A stretch of DNA of 64,000 bases from Chloroflexota bacterium (GTDB taxonomy: Bacteria > Chloroflexota > Anaerolineae > Anaerolineales > UBA4823). The stretch is taken from NCBI GenBank assembly GCA_029265355.1, contig JAJUJL010000018.1, forward strand, positions 17,425-81,424, in the 5' to 3' direction. Each line of letters begins with the position of its first letter. The first letter of the stretch is position 1. The translations under genes and the position numbers were made by a program. Positions 35,822-44,730 of the stretch are shown here, piece by piece. A model generated the notes under the pieces. The model saw only the letters and a program-made list of their open reading frames with translations, was not told the DNA's origin and did no database searches.

Positions 35822-38080
35822 CTATTCTCGGCTTAGAGCATCCATCACTGCTACAGCAGCGATGTTGACAATATCGCGAACCTCATCCCCTGTTTGTAAA
35901 ACATGGATCGGCGCTCCCATGCCCAACAAGATCGGCCCAATCGCCTGGGCGTTACCCAGGCGCGCCAGAAGCTTGTATGCCACGTTGGCGGATTCGAGCG
36001 ATGGGAAGATCAACACATTGGCGTCCTTCACCGCGCTGAAGGGGTAGCGATTTTCAATGATCTCCGCCACCACAGCCGTATCCGCTTGCATCTCGCCATC
36101 CACAGCAAAATCGGGACAACGGTCCTTGATGAGCTGCACTGCCCGGCTGACCTTGGCGGAAAGCGGGTGGGGTGTGCTGCCAAAATTCGAAAAAGACAAC
36201 AGCGCCACTCTCGGCTCCAGCCCAAGCTGGCGAGCAAAATCGGCGGCAAGGCAAGCAATATCTGCCAGGTCCTCCGAAGACGGGTCGATATTCACGGTTG
36301 CATCAGAGAACAGGTACACTTTTCCCTGAACGATCATGATGTACACGCCCGCCGCAATGCGCCTCCCCGGTGCAGTGTGGTGTATTTGCAGCGCCGGACG
36401 GATCACTTCCGGATAATCATAGTTCAGCCCTGAGATAAACGCATCCCCGTCTCCCATCTTCACCATCATCGGCCCAAAGACATTGTGTTCGCGCACCCGC
36501 TTGCGGGCATCTCGCAGGGTCAGACCTTTGCGCTGGCGCAGTTCGTAATAAGCGAAAGCATATTCATTCAAACGCTCGAAATTCCACGGGTCCACGATTT
36601 GCGGACAGCAATCGAGACCCAGGGCAGCAATTCGCTCATTGATCACCTGTGGCCGGCCCAGCAGCACCGGGATTCCAATGCCTTCGTCTGCCACCCGCGC
36701 TGCTGCTCGGATGATCTTGGTCTCCTCGCCTTCCGCAAAGATGATGCGTTTTTTCTTCGCACTCGAGCGAGCCTTATTCATGATGTAATAGCGCACCTGC
36801 TCCCCCATCCCCTGGCGGAACGCAAGCTGCTCGCGGTACTCATCCAAATCGATCTGCTTGCGCGCCACGCCTGTCTCCATAGCCGCTTTGGCGACCGCTG
36901 GGGATTCCCACAAAATAACGCGCGGATCCAACGGCTTTGGCACGATGTACTCTGGGCCGAACTTCAAGCTTTCCAATCCATAGGCGCGTAGCACACTATC
37001 AGGCACATCTTCCTTTGTCAGCGAAGCCAGCGCCATCGTAGCAGCGACTTTCATCTCTTCATTTATGGCGCGTGCGCGCACATCCAGAGCGCCACGGAAA
37101 ATAAACGGAAAGCCCAAGACATTGTTGATCTGATTGGGATAATCCGATCGGCCGGTGGCGATGATCGCATCCGGACGCGCCTCGCGCGCCAGTTCATACT
37201 TGATCTCCGGGTCTGGATTCGCCATGGCAAAAATCAAGGGGCGCGCTGCCATCGCCTTCACCATTTCTGGGGTCAAGATATCAGCAACCGAGAGACCATA
37301 GAAGACATCCGCGCCGCGCACAGCGTCCGCCAGCGTGCGGGCATCGGTATCTGCCGCAAAGCGCTCTTTGTATTTATTCATGCCCGCCGTGCGCCCCCGG
37401 TAGACAACGCCGCGCGTATCCACCAGCAGGATATTTTCGCGACGCACACCCAGCCGCACCATCAACTCTCCACATGAGATCGCCGAAGCTCCTGCTCCAG
37501 AAATGCACACCTTCACCTCATCGAGCCGCTTCCCGACGATCTCCAATCCATTCAGCAAGCCCGCCCCCGAGATGATCGCAGTGCCATGCTGGTCATCATG
37601 AAACACAGGGATATCGAGCATGCTGCGCAAAGTCTCTTCAATGTAAAAGCATTCCGGTGCTTTAATATCTTCCAGATTGATGCCGCCAAACGTCGGAGCA
37701 ATCGCTTTGACCACCTGGATGATCACATCCGGATCATGACTGTCAACCTCGATATCAAACACATCGATATCGGCAAATTTCTTGAACAGCACACCTTTGC
37801 CTTCCATCACCGGCTTCCCAGCCAACGCTCCCCGGTCGCCCAAGCCAAGTATAGCCGTGCCATTCGAGATCACTGCCACAAGATTGCCTTTGGAGGTGTA
37901 TTCGTAACTCAGCTCTGGATTCTCAGCAATCTCCAATACAGGGACAGCCACACCTGGCGAATACGCCAGGCTCAGATCTCTTTGTGTGGCCATGGGTTTG
38001 GTGGGCGTTATGGATATCTTCCCCGGTTTGCCACCCAGGCGATGGTACTCGAGGGCATCTTCACGTGTGATCTTGCTCAT
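35822..38080 (-). CDS. maeB: NADP-dependent malic enzyme with phosphotransacetylase-like domain
   Basis: Converts malate to pyruvate, CO2 and reduced cofactor. The 752 residues are the two-part MaeB type. Residues 1-430 are the malic enzyme ([13 protein letters not shown], Lys/Asp motifs around [27 protein letters not shown] and the Rossmann loop [13 protein letters not shown]). About 435-752 is a phosphotransacetylase-like domain ([44 protein letters not shown]) that in known members is regulatory rather than catalytic. A GAGGAG site sets the start. It stands alone, with a strong terminator behind it. Confidence 0.96.
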   Translation of the reverse strand: MSKITREDALEYHRLGGKPGKISITPTKPMATQRDLSLAYSPGVAVPVLEIAENPELSYEYTSKGNLVAVISNGTAILGLGDRGALAGKPVMEGKGVLFKKFADIDVFDIEVDSHDPDVIIQVVKAIAPTFGGINLEDIKAPECFYIEETLRSMLDIPVFHDDQHGTAIISGAGLLNGLEIVGKRLDEVKVCISGAGASAISCGELMVRLGVRRENILLVDTRGVVYRGRTAGMNKYKERFAADTDARTLADAVRGADVFYGLSVADILTPEMVKAMAARPLIFAMANPDPEIKYELAREARPDAIIATGRSDYPNQINNVLGFPFIFRGALDVRARAINEEMKVAATMALASLTKEDVPDSVLRAYGLESLKFGPEYIVPKPLDPRVILWESPAVAKAAMETGVARKQIDLDEYREQLAFRQGMGEQVRYYIMNKARSSAKKKRIIFAEGEETKIIRAAARVADEGIGIPVLLGRPQVINERIAALGLDCCPQIVDPWNFERLNEYAFAYYELRQRKGLTLRDARKRVREHNVFGPMMVKMGDGDAFISGLNYDYPEVIRPALQIHHTAPGRRIAAGVYIMIVQGKVYLFSDATVNIDPSSEDLADIACLAADFARQLGLEPRVALLSFSNFGSTPHPLSAKVSRAVQLIKDRCPDFAVDGEMQADTAVVAEIIENRYPFSAVKDANVLIFPSLESANVAYKLLARLGNAQAIGPILLGMGAPIHVLQTGDEVRDIVNIAAVAVMDALSRE

Positions 38081-38227
38081 TATTCTCTCCTCATGGATAC
38101 GGGGGCGGTTTTGCCTCTTTTGAAACCATTCTATCAGTCTAAGCGCCTTATCTTCTCACAGATTATACGTCTTTTCCAGTCACGATTGTCATCGATCAGC
38201 GGGATAAAATTCATATCTGTACGATTG

Positions 38228-38266
38228 CAGGCTCTCAAAAATCCAGGACGGATTTTTGAGAGCCTG
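38228..38266. repeat. Perfect 17-bp inverted repeat
   Basis: Bases 38228-38244 pair without mismatch with 38250-38266 around a 5-base loop. The stem has both a GC-rich end (CAGGCTCTC) and an A/T-run end. It sits about 150 bases upstream of maeB. It could end a transcript coming from the recX side or be a mobile repeat copy. Confidence 0.6.
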
Positions 38267-38309
38267 AACAGTCCCACTCCCTAAAACAATCAAGTGCTGG
38301 GAAAATATT

Positions 38310-38337
38310 TTTTCATTATTTGGATATAATGTATAAT
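38310..38337 (+). promoter_or_regulatory. Promoter of the candidate small RNA
   Basis: A perfect TATAAT at 38332-38337 follows a TTTTCA (38310-38315) by 16 bases. A second TATAAT overlaps the spacer at 38325-38330. The surrounding region is very AT-rich. Confidence 0.5.
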
Positions 38338-38342
38338 GTAAC

Positions 38343-38456
38343 TAGATGAAATGTGATCTGCTACCGGGAGAGTGACCACAAGGTCAAATCCATTGCGAAG
38401 TCCCGGGAGGAGTATTCGGAAAGGTTTTCACCCTGAGCCTGTGAGGCAAGGTTTTT
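38343..38456 (+). ncRNA. Candidate small RNA or riboswitch-like leader
   Basis: Just downstream of a promoter-like sequence, CCGGGA (near 38365) can close with TCCCGG (38401-38406) around an inner hairpin TGACC-ACAA-GGTCA. A linker follows, and then a bulged hairpin (38432-38451) with TTTTT (38452-38456), which looks like an intrinsic terminator. The layout, promoter then folded domain then terminator, is that of a small RNA or of a metabolite-sensing leader. I compared it from memory with RNase P, SRP, tmRNA, 6S and the common riboswitches and saw no match. It lies 330 bases before recX-rny. Confidence 0.4.
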
Positions 38457-38786
38457 CTGGAGCGCGCCGCGCAGGTTGATTTCTACCCATTTTTTAGCGC
38501 GGCCACGGGTGTAAACGGATCCAACTCGCTTTTTGGTTGTGGAACTTTCGCCAGTAATTTGCGACCATTTTTTACGGCGCAGTACTGAGCTGGGGCATGT
38601 TGCGTCTTGCCGAGTCGATTATGATCGTTGCCAGAATATCATTTCGGGAGCGAGAACATTCCTTGAGTTAATTGGCAGTATGCGCTGAAATCATTTACAC
38701 CGCATCCTGGCATACCACAGCTTAGATTGTCGAGAAGGAAATCCAGCAGCCGTGGCCCTGCTCGGTCAGGTCAGGGCATATTGCAT

Positions 38787-39443
38787 ATGGCTGGTTGTAT
38801 CACCGCCCTGCAGGTGCAGAAAAAAAACCAGGAGCGTGTAAACGTTTACCTGGACGGTGTGTTTGCCTTCGGGCTGGCGCGCATCGTCGCAGCCTGGTTA
38901 GCTGTCGGTCAAACCCTGAGCGATGAAAAAATCGCCGAACTGCGCGCCCAGGATGCCCGAGAGACTGCCTACCAACACGCGCTCCGCTACCTCAGCTTCC
39001 GAGATCGATCAGAAGCTGAGTTGAGACGCTACCTGACCGATAAACAAGTGAGCGAAGAAGTAATTCAAGAGACTATGACTCGCTTGCGACGCAGTGGTCT
39101 GTTGAGCGATCAGCGTTTTGCACAAATTTGGGTAAATAACCGGTCCGAATTTCGTCCCCGGGGCAAACGCGCCCTGGCCTATGAATTACGCCAAAAAGGG
39201 ATTGACGCTGAAGATATCCACCAGGCGTTAGAGCTGGTGGATGAAGAGACGATGGCTTACCGGGTTGCGCTGAAAGCGGCGCGCCGCTATCAAGACCTTC
39301 CCTGGCAAGAATTCCGTCAAAAAGTTTGTGCTCTTCTGGCGCGCCGTGGATTTGACTATGAAGTTGCGGCAGCGACCGCCACTCGCCTGTGGGCAGAAAT
39401 CAACTCACACACAGAAGATTCAGACGAAGAGGTATACCCATGA
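38787..39443 (+). CDS. recX: Regulatory protein RecX
   Basis: Modulates RecA filaments. From the ATG at 38787 it has 218 residues, mostly helical, with RecX three-helix repeats: HALRYLSFRDRSEAELRRYL, GLLSDQRFAQIWVNNR and GKRALAYELRQKGID. The start is uncertain because no clear ribosome site is seen; the frame is open to a TTG at 38727. Its stop overlaps the rny start by four bases. The recA gene, often its upstream neighbour, is not here; a structured spacer lies in that place. Confidence 0.9.
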   Translation: MAGCITALQVQKKNQERVNVYLDGVFAFGLARIVAAWLAVGQTLSDEKIAELRAQDARETAYQHALRYLSFRDRSEAELRRYLTDKQVSEEVIQETMTRLRRSGLLSDQRFAQIWVNNRSEFRPRGKRALAYELRQKGIDAEDIHQALELVDEETMAYRVALKAARRYQDLPWQEFRQKVCALLARRGFDYEVAAATATRLWAEINSHTEDSDEEVYP

Positions 39444-40972
39444 ATGGCTTGTGGTTTTGGCTGCCGGTTGTCTTGCTGGCGGCAGCAGCAGGATTTGGAA
39501 TTGGATACTATTTAAAGCAATTGCGCCTCGAGAAGGAGCGTCTGGCTCAAAAGGAAGAAGCAGACAAGATCGTGCGCGAAGCGCGCGAGGTTGCCAGCCA
39601 GATCGAAATTCAGGCCAAGAACAAAGCGCTCGAGATCCGTCAGAACGCAGATGCTGAAGTGACTCGTCGGCGTAATGAGCTGAGCCGTGAAGAAGACCGT
39701 CTGCAAAAACGTCGTGAAGAGCTGGATTTGCGCACCGATCGCCTGGAAAAACGCGAGCAGGCGCTGAACAAACGACAAAGCGCTCTCGATAAACGTGTCA
39801 ACGACCTTGAGAAGTTGCACCAAAAAGAGATGGAAGAGCTGCAACGCATCTCTCAACTCAGCGTCGAGGAAGCGCGATCAATCCTGTTGGCGGAAGCCGA
39901 AAAAGACGCTCGCAACGACATGGCGCGCATCATTCGGCAGGTAGAGGCAGAAGCACGTGAAGAGGGCGAACGCCGGGCGCGCAGCCTGATCACCGCTGCC
40001 ATCCAGCGCGTCGCTTCTGATCATGTTGCAGAGGTCACCACATCGGTTGTTCCGCTGCCCAGCGATGAAATGAAGGGGCGTATTATCGGTCGCAACGGTC
40101 GCAACATTCACGCCTTTGAGCAAGCGGCCGGTGTCGATGTGATTGTCGATGATACGCCAGAAGCAGTGACCATCTCCTGCTTCGACCCGGTGCGCCGCGA
40201 GGTGGCGCGGCGTGCCTTGGCCAAGCTGGTTTTAGACGGGCGCATTCACCCCGCTCACATCGAGAAAGTGCTGAAGACTGAGCAGAAGGAAGTTGAACGA
40301 GACATCATCGAGGCTGGCGAACAGGCGGTATTCGACGCCGGGGTGAGCGGATTACATCCTGAAATTATCAAGGTTTTTGGAAGGTTGAAATACCGCACTT
40401 CCTACGGGCAAAACCAACTGGCTCACGCAGTGGAGACTGCCAAAATCGCTGCGGTGCTGGCTGCCGAGCTGGGTGCAGATGTCGAGGTGTGCAAAATGGG
40501 CGCCTTGCTGCATGACCTTGGCAAAGCGCTGGATCACAATATCGAGGGTACACACGCCCAGATTGGCGCCGACCTTGCCCGGCGATACGGTGTGCCCGCC
40601 AAAGTGGTAAACGCCATTGCTTCTCACCACCACGAGGTTGAACAAGAATCAGTAGAAGCTGCCATTGTCGAAGCAGCCGATGCAATCTCTGGTGCACGCC
40701 CTGGTGCCCGCCGCGAAAGCCTGGAACAATACATCAAGCGCGTTCGCGCTCTGGAAGATATCGGCAATTCGTTTGCCGGTGTCAGCCAGACCTACGCGCT
40801 GCAAGCCGGGCGCGAAGTGCGCATCTTCGTTAAGCCGGAGGATATCGACGACCTGGCATCGATCCGCCTGGCTCGCGATATCGCCAAACAAATCGAAGAG
40901 TCGATGCAGTATCCCGGTCAGATCAAGGTGACTGTAATACGCGAGACCCGGGCGGTGGATTACGCCAAGTGA
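39440..40972 (+). CDS. rny: Ribonuclease Y
   Basis: Membrane-bound endoribonuclease that starts mRNA decay. From the ATG at 39440 it has 510 residues: an N-terminal membrane helix (about 4-25), a long charged coiled coil (about 30-195), a KH domain with the RNA-binding loop IIGRNGRNI and an HD domain with LLHDLGKAL and IASHHHEVE metal ligands. The coiled coil is strongly Arg/Glu/Lys rich. Its start overlaps recX, so the two are co-translated. A classic terminator follows. Confidence 0.97.
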   Translation: MNGLWFWLPVVLLAAAAGFGIGYYLKQLRLEKERLAQKEEADKIVREAREVASQIEIQAKNKALEIRQNADAEVTRRRNELSREEDRLQKRREELDLRTDRLEKREQALNKRQSALDKRVNDLEKLHQKEMEELQRISQLSVEEARSILLAEAEKDARNDMARIIRQVEAEAREEGERRARSLITAAIQRVASDHVAEVTTSVVPLPSDEMKGRIIGRNGRNIHAFEQAAGVDVIVDDTPEAVTISCFDPVRREVARRALAKLVLDGRIHPAHIEKVLKTEQKEVERDIIEAGEQAVFDAGVSGLHPEIIKVFGRLKYRTSYGQNQLAHAVETAKIAAVLAAELGADVEVCKMGALLHDLGKALDHNIEGTHAQIGADLARRYGVPAKVVNAIASHHHEVEQESVEAAIVEAADAISGARPGARRESLEQYIKRVRALEDIGNSFAGVSQTYALQAGREVRIFVKPEDIDDLASIRLARDIAKQIEESMQYPGQIKVTVIRETRAVDYAK

Positions 40973-40992
40973 GCGGCGTAGATCGAACAATC

Positions 40993-41026
40993 AACAGCCG
41001 GTTTCATCGAAAAACCGGCTGTTTTT
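40993..41026. terminator. Intrinsic terminator after rny
   Basis: A perfect 12-bp stem (40993-41004 with 41012-41023) around a 7-base loop ends in TTTTT (41022-41026). It lies 20 bases after the rny stop. The MBL-fold gene converges from the other side and ends at 41025, so the hairpin may serve both. Confidence 0.9.
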
Positions 41027-41657
41027 AATTCAAGAACGGGTTGTGCCGCCGTTCCGCGCCCACCGTGGTCTCTGGGCCGTGCCCCGACAAAATGCGGGTT
41101 TCATCCGGTAGCGACAGCACCTGAGAACGAATGCTGTTGAGCAGTGTCTGGTAATTCCCACCCGGCAAATCGGTGCGCCCGATACTCCCTTGAAAGATCA
41201 CATCGCCAACGAAGGCGATTCGCGGGTTGGCGCAATAGAAGATAACATGCCCGCGTGTGTGCCCGGGGGTATGGCGCGTCTCAAATTGATATTCTCCCAA
41301 TCTTAAGATCTGTCCGTGAGTGAGCGTCACGCTTGGTTCCGGACCAGGATCGATGCGCATACCAAACAGCGCTGCTCCACCCTGGAACCTCCAGAGAGGA
41401 TAATCTTCAGGATGCAGTGCGACCGGCGGCGGGGGGTTTACCAGGTCAGCAACCTGACCGGCGCCAGCTATGTGATCAAAATGGGCGTGGGTGAGCCAGA
41501 TGCTGGTGATGCGCCAGCCACGCTGGCGCGCCGCTCCAACGATTATCTCCCCCTCATCAGCAGGGTCGATCACAACAGCCTCGGCGGTTTGGGTATCAGC
41601 AATCAGGTAAGTATTGGTCATCACCTGCCCAAGGGTAAAGGAGACGATTTCGAGCAT
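41025..41657 (-). CDS. MBL-fold metallohydrolase (glyoxalase II-like)
   Basis: 210 residues with the metallo-beta-lactamase fold: the metal motif THAHFDHIAG, TPGHTRGHVIFY, FVGDVIFQGSIGRTDLPGGNY and SGHGPETTVGAERRHNPFL. The set matches the YcbL-like branch of glyoxalase II enzymes, which hydrolyse thioesters, but the substrate cannot be fixed. The ATG at 41657 follows GAGGTG; the frame reaches a GTG three codons earlier. An extended -10 (TGATATAAT, 41709-41717 on the minus strand) lies upstream. It diverges from the tryptophanase gene. Confidence 0.9.
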   Translation of the reverse strand: MLEIVSFTLGQVMTNTYLIADTQTAEAVVIDPADEGEIIVGAARQRGWRITSIWLTHAHFDHIAGAGQVADLVNPPPPVALHPEDYPLWRFQGGAALFGMRIDPGPEPSVTLTHGQILRLGEYQFETRHTPGHTRGHVIFYCANPRIAFVGDVIFQGSIGRTDLPGGNYQTLLNSIRSQVLSLPDETRILSGHGPETTVGAERRHNPFLN

Positions 41658-41756
41658 CAGCAGCACCTCAGCGCGGACGATAGATCAATCATTTTCTTAT
41701 ATCTGGGTATTATATCAGCCAGTGCTACCGCATCATACACGTCATCGCCAACGCCT

Positions 41757-41785
41757 TTGCTCATCAGTTAGAATCGTGCTACACT
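41757..41785 (+). promoter_or_regulatory. Promoter of the tryptophanase gene
   Basis: A -35 TTGCTC (41757-41762) and a -10 TACACT (41780-41785) are exactly 17 bases apart. The leader would be only about 23 bases, so a TnaC-type attenuator peptide like that of E. coli does not fit. Confidence 0.65.
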
Positions 41786-41814
41786 CAAATAAACCCTTCC
41801 CTTAAGGAGAAAAT

Positions 41815-43197
41815 ATGCCTCACTATCCCCCTGAGCCATTCCGGATTAAGATGGTTGAGCCCATTCGCCTGATCGATCCGGAAGAACGCCGCGCAGCGAT
41901 CCGCCAGGCTGGTTACAATCTATTCGCCCTACGCTCTGAAGATGTTTATATCGATCTGCTGACAGACTCAGGGACCGGCGCAATGAGCCATCACCAATGG
42001 GCTGCCATGCTGCAAGGCGATGAGGCCTACGCAGGTGCACGCTCGTACTTCCACCTGGCAGAGGCAGTCAAAGAAGTGTTTGGATTCAAGTTCTTTTTGC
42101 CAACCCACCAGGGTCGCGCCGCCGAAAACATTCTCAGCGCGTTGCTCATCAAGCCAGGTCAATGTGTGCCATCCAACATGCATTTCGACACCACCGATGC
42201 CAACATCCGGGCGCGCGGCGGGCGACCGACAAACCTGGTGATCGATGCCGCGTTCGATCCACAAAACCGGCATCCCTTCAAGGGCAACATGGATATCCAA
42301 AAACTGAGCGCTTTCATCGAACAGACCGGCCCTGAAAATATCCCCTTTGGTATGATTACGATTACCAATAATGCTGGTGGAGGCCAACCCGTCTCGCTAA
42401 GCAACCTGCGCGACACGGCTGCGGTCTACAGGCGTTATCAGATTCCTTTTTTCATCGATGCCTGTCGCTTTGCAGAAAACGCCTATTTCATCAAGATGCG
42501 TGAGCCGGGTTACAGCGCGAAATCCACCTGGGAAATCGCCCGAGAAATTTTTACCCTGGCCGATGGCGCCACAATGAGCGCCAAAAAAGACGCCATCGTC
42601 AATATCGGCGGCTTGCTGTTGCTGAATGACGAAGCGCTCTACCAACGAGCCTGCAATGAGTTGATCCTGCGAGAAGGGTTTACAACCTACGGCGGCCTGG
42701 CTGGACGAGACCTGGACGCCCTGGCCACTGGCTTGTATGAAGGTCTGGATGAAAGTTACTTGCGCTATCGCCTTGGACAGACAGCTTACCTGGCCGAGAA
42801 ATTGTTGGAAAATGGCATTCCGATCATCGAGCCGCCAGGTGGGCACGCCGTCTACCTGGATGCGGGACGCTTCTTGCCCCACCTCCCTCACAGCCAATTC
42901 CCAGGCCAGGCTTTGGCCGTTGAACTTTACTTGCGCGGTGGTATTCGTGCGGTTGAGATTGGTTCGGTGATGTTTGCCCACCCGGATGCGGACACGGGTG
43001 AAATGATCTACCCCCAACTGGAACTGGTGCGCCTTGCTCTGCCTCGCCGGGTTTACACCCAAAGCCATCTGGACTATATTGTGGAGATATTGGTGGAAAT
43101 TGCCCAGTACCGCGAGAATATCCAGGGTTACCAGTTCACCTACGCGCCGGAGTTACTGCGCCACTTCACAGCGCGTTTCGAACCAGTGACCGGTTGA
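41815..43197 (+). CDS. tnaA: Tryptophanase (tryptophan indole-lyase)
   Basis: PLP beta-eliminating lyase of 460 residues that splits tryptophan to indole, pyruvate and ammonia. LLTDSGTGAMS, PTHQGRAAENI, ENAYFIK, MSAKK (Schiff-base Lys258) and GGLAGRDLDALA place it in the TnaA/tyrosine phenol-lyase family. Three positions separate the two: Asp125 in FDTT (Thr in phenol-lyase), RAVEIGS rather than RSMERG, and His450 in LRHFTARF (Phe in phenol-lyase). All three point to tryptophanase. AAGGAG precedes the ATG. No tnaB transporter is adjacent. Confidence 0.92.
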   Translation: MPHYPPEPFRIKMVEPIRLIDPEERRAAIRQAGYNLFALRSEDVYIDLLTDSGTGAMSHHQWAAMLQGDEAYAGARSYFHLAEAVKEVFGFKFFLPTHQGRAAENILSALLIKPGQCVPSNMHFDTTDANIRARGGRPTNLVIDAAFDPQNRHPFKGNMDIQKLSAFIEQTGPENIPFGMITITNNAGGGQPVSLSNLRDTAAVYRRYQIPFFIDACRFAENAYFIKMREPGYSAKSTWEIAREIFTLADGATMSAKKDAIVNIGGLLLLNDEALYQRACNELILREGFTTYGGLAGRDLDALATGLYEGLDESYLRYRLGQTAYLAEKLLENGIPIIEPPGGHAVYLDAGRFLPHLPHSQFPGQALAVELYLRGGIRAVEIGSVMFAHPDADTGEMIYPQLELVRLALPRRVYTQSHLDYIVEILVEIAQYRENIQGYQFTYAPELLRHFTARFEPVTG

Positions 43198-43270
43198 CGC
43201 CAGCGCACGATAACCAGAGAAACACTTGCACTTCGATCAACACCAATCGCTTAAACTTCGAGGAGATCAC

Positions 43271-43690
43271 GTGAAACAAAGCACCCTCCTTCTGGTCAAC
43301 GCCATAATATTTATCGCTGCCGGGATTGCCTTCGCACTCTATGGGCCTCTGATGATCAATTTCTTCGGCATACTGGAGCTGGCTGATGCAACATCCACAA
43401 CTTACTGGTATGTCGCTTCCTTTGCCCGATTGTACGGAGCGATATTGTTTGGCTTTGGCTTTTTAATCTGGGCTGTGCGCGGCCTGCTGGAGAATCCCCA
43501 AATTTCGGCTGATGCGCGCCGGAGGACACTGCTCGCTTTGCTGCTAGCGCATCTGATCAGCTTGTTTGTGGCATTCATTCAACAGGTCACTATTTGGATT
43601 AACCCTGCTGGATGGATTGCCGTCGCCACACACCTGGTTTTCCTGGCCTTGTTCGCCTACCTGATGATCGCGGGGTCGCGCAAGGGATAG
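43271..43690 (+). CDS. Small four-helix membrane protein, unknown function
   Basis: 139 residues from a GTG at 43271 that follows GAGGAG. Four hydrophobic helices (about residues 5-27, 42-65, 82-101 and 108-130) are joined by short loops; one loop (PQISADARRR) is basic. I do not recognise a family. It is 73 bases after tnaA and seven before the methyltransferase gene, so it probably shares their transcript. A role next to tryptophanase is only a guess. Confidence 0.75.
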   Translation: MKQSTLLLVNAIIFIAAGIAFALYGPLMINFFGILELADATSTTYWYVASFARLYGAILFGFGFLIWAVRGLLENPQISADARRRTLLALLLAHLISLFVAFIQQVTIWINPAGWIAVATHLVFLALFAYLMIAGSRKG

Positions 43691-43697
43691 TTGCAAG

Positions 43698-44648
43698 ATG
43701 CCAATGAACGAGCGATTTGAGTCCCCAAGACCAGGCGCCGGTAAAAACCTGGCTTCACCACGGCTGGAGGTATTGCTGCCTCATTCTTGGAAAGATTATG
43801 CTCTGCTGGATAGCGGCGGAGGGCGCAAGCTGGAGCGCTACGGAGCCTACACCTTCATCCGCCCGGAACCTCAAGCGATGTGGCAACCAGCCCTTGCCGA
43901 CCGCGCCTGGCAATCAGCCCATGCTGAATTCATCCCCGGTCGTGAAGAAAGTGGGGGCAATTGGCGCTTTTCCAGGCCGGTCGACGAGAGCTGGGTCATG
44001 CATTATCCGCCGCTGACTTTCCAGGTGCAGACCACTTCCGGGCGACATCTGGGAGTGTTCCCAGAACAGGCGGCGCATTGGGACTGGATTTCTGAGAGGA
44101 TCAGCGCTGCGCCCCAAAAACCGGTCAAGGTGTTGAACTTGTTCGCCTATACCGGTTTAGCAAGCCTGGCAGCCGCCCATGCAGGGGCTCAGGTCACACA
44201 CGTCGACGCATCCAAGAAATCCATTGCCTGGGCGCGGCGCAACCAGGAACTTTCGAGCGCACAAGCCCTGCCGATCCGCTGGATTGTCGACGATGCTCTC
44301 AAGTTTGTCGAAAGGGAGTCGCGGCGCGGCAGCCAGTATGAAGGTCTGATCCTCGACCCTCCCAAATTTGGCCGCGGCCCAAAGGGAGAAGTTTGGGAGT
44401 TCTTCGAGCTTTTCCCAAGACTGCTGGACGCTTGCCGGGCTGTTTTAGCCCCAAAGCCCCTCTTTGTGGTGATCACCGCTTACGCCATACGCGCCTCAGC
44501 GTTGTGCCTGTATTACGAATTAGCAGAAATGATGTCCGGCTTCAATGGCTTCGTTTCTGCGGGCGAGCTTGGCATAGCCGATAACTCAGCAGGACGAGTA
44601 ATTTCGATGGCGTTATTTGCCCGCTGGCAACCCGACTCATCCGTGTAA
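43698..44648 (+). CDS. Class I SAM-dependent methyltransferase (RlmI-like)
   Basis: 316 residues. The C-terminal Rossmann domain has motif I in VLNLFAYTGLASLAAAHAGA, an acidic end VTHVDASKKSIAWAR and motif IV LILDPPKFGRGPKGE. The DPPK motif and the layout match the RlmI/RlmL group that makes 5-methylcytosine or N2-methylguanine in 23S rRNA. An N-terminal PUA domain, usual in RlmI, is not evident, so the target is uncertain. Its start follows a seven-base gap. Confidence 0.85.
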   Translation: MPMNERFESPRPGAGKNLASPRLEVLLPHSWKDYALLDSGGGRKLERYGAYTFIRPEPQAMWQPALADRAWQSAHAEFIPGREESGGNWRFSRPVDESWVMHYPPLTFQVQTTSGRHLGVFPEQAAHWDWISERISAAPQKPVKVLNLFAYTGLASLAAAHAGAQVTHVDASKKSIAWARRNQELSSAQALPIRWIVDDALKFVERESRRGSQYEGLILDPPKFGRGPKGEVWEFFELFPRLLDACRAVLAPKPLFVVITAYAIRASALCLYYELAEMMSGFNGFVSAGELGIADNSAGRVISMALFARWQPDSSV

Positions 44649-44692
44649 ATGGGACAGCGACATTCCAGGCAACCTTCTCAACCATATCCGGC

Positions 44693-44720
44693 AAGAAAAG
44701 GGACGGCAGTTTGCCGTCCC
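44693..44720 (-). terminator. Intrinsic terminator of mazG
   Basis: GGGACGGCA (44700-44708) pairs perfectly with TGCCGTCCC (44712-44720) around a 3-base loop. On the minus strand it is followed by TTTTCTT (44693-44699). It starts 11 bases after the mazG stop. Confidence 0.85.
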
Positions 44721-44730
44721 ACGTCCCGTT

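Larger units (their letters stand above)
38081..38786. other. 706-base structured spacer between maeB and recX
   Basis: No protein gene seen. From left to right it holds the maeB upstream region, a perfect 17-bp inverted repeat (38228-38266), a promoter-like sequence (38310-38337), a candidate 115-base structured RNA ending at a terminator-like hairpin (38343-38456), a direct repeat CCATTTTTTA (38487-38496 and 38565-38574) and a 6-bp hairpin just before recX (38754-38776 region). Confidence 0.6.

Noticed and set aside
37586..38284. 232-codon plus-strand frame opposite the maeB start
   Set aside because: It is antisense to a well-supported enzyme gene, and its end runs through the 17-bp inverted repeat.
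38343..38456. Possible RNase P, SRP, tmRNA or c-di-GMP riboswitch
   Set aside because: The conserved cores I remember (GAGGAAAGTCC, GGTCAGG-CCGGAAGG, the tmRNA 5' end, and the GEMM P1b hairpin) are not present.
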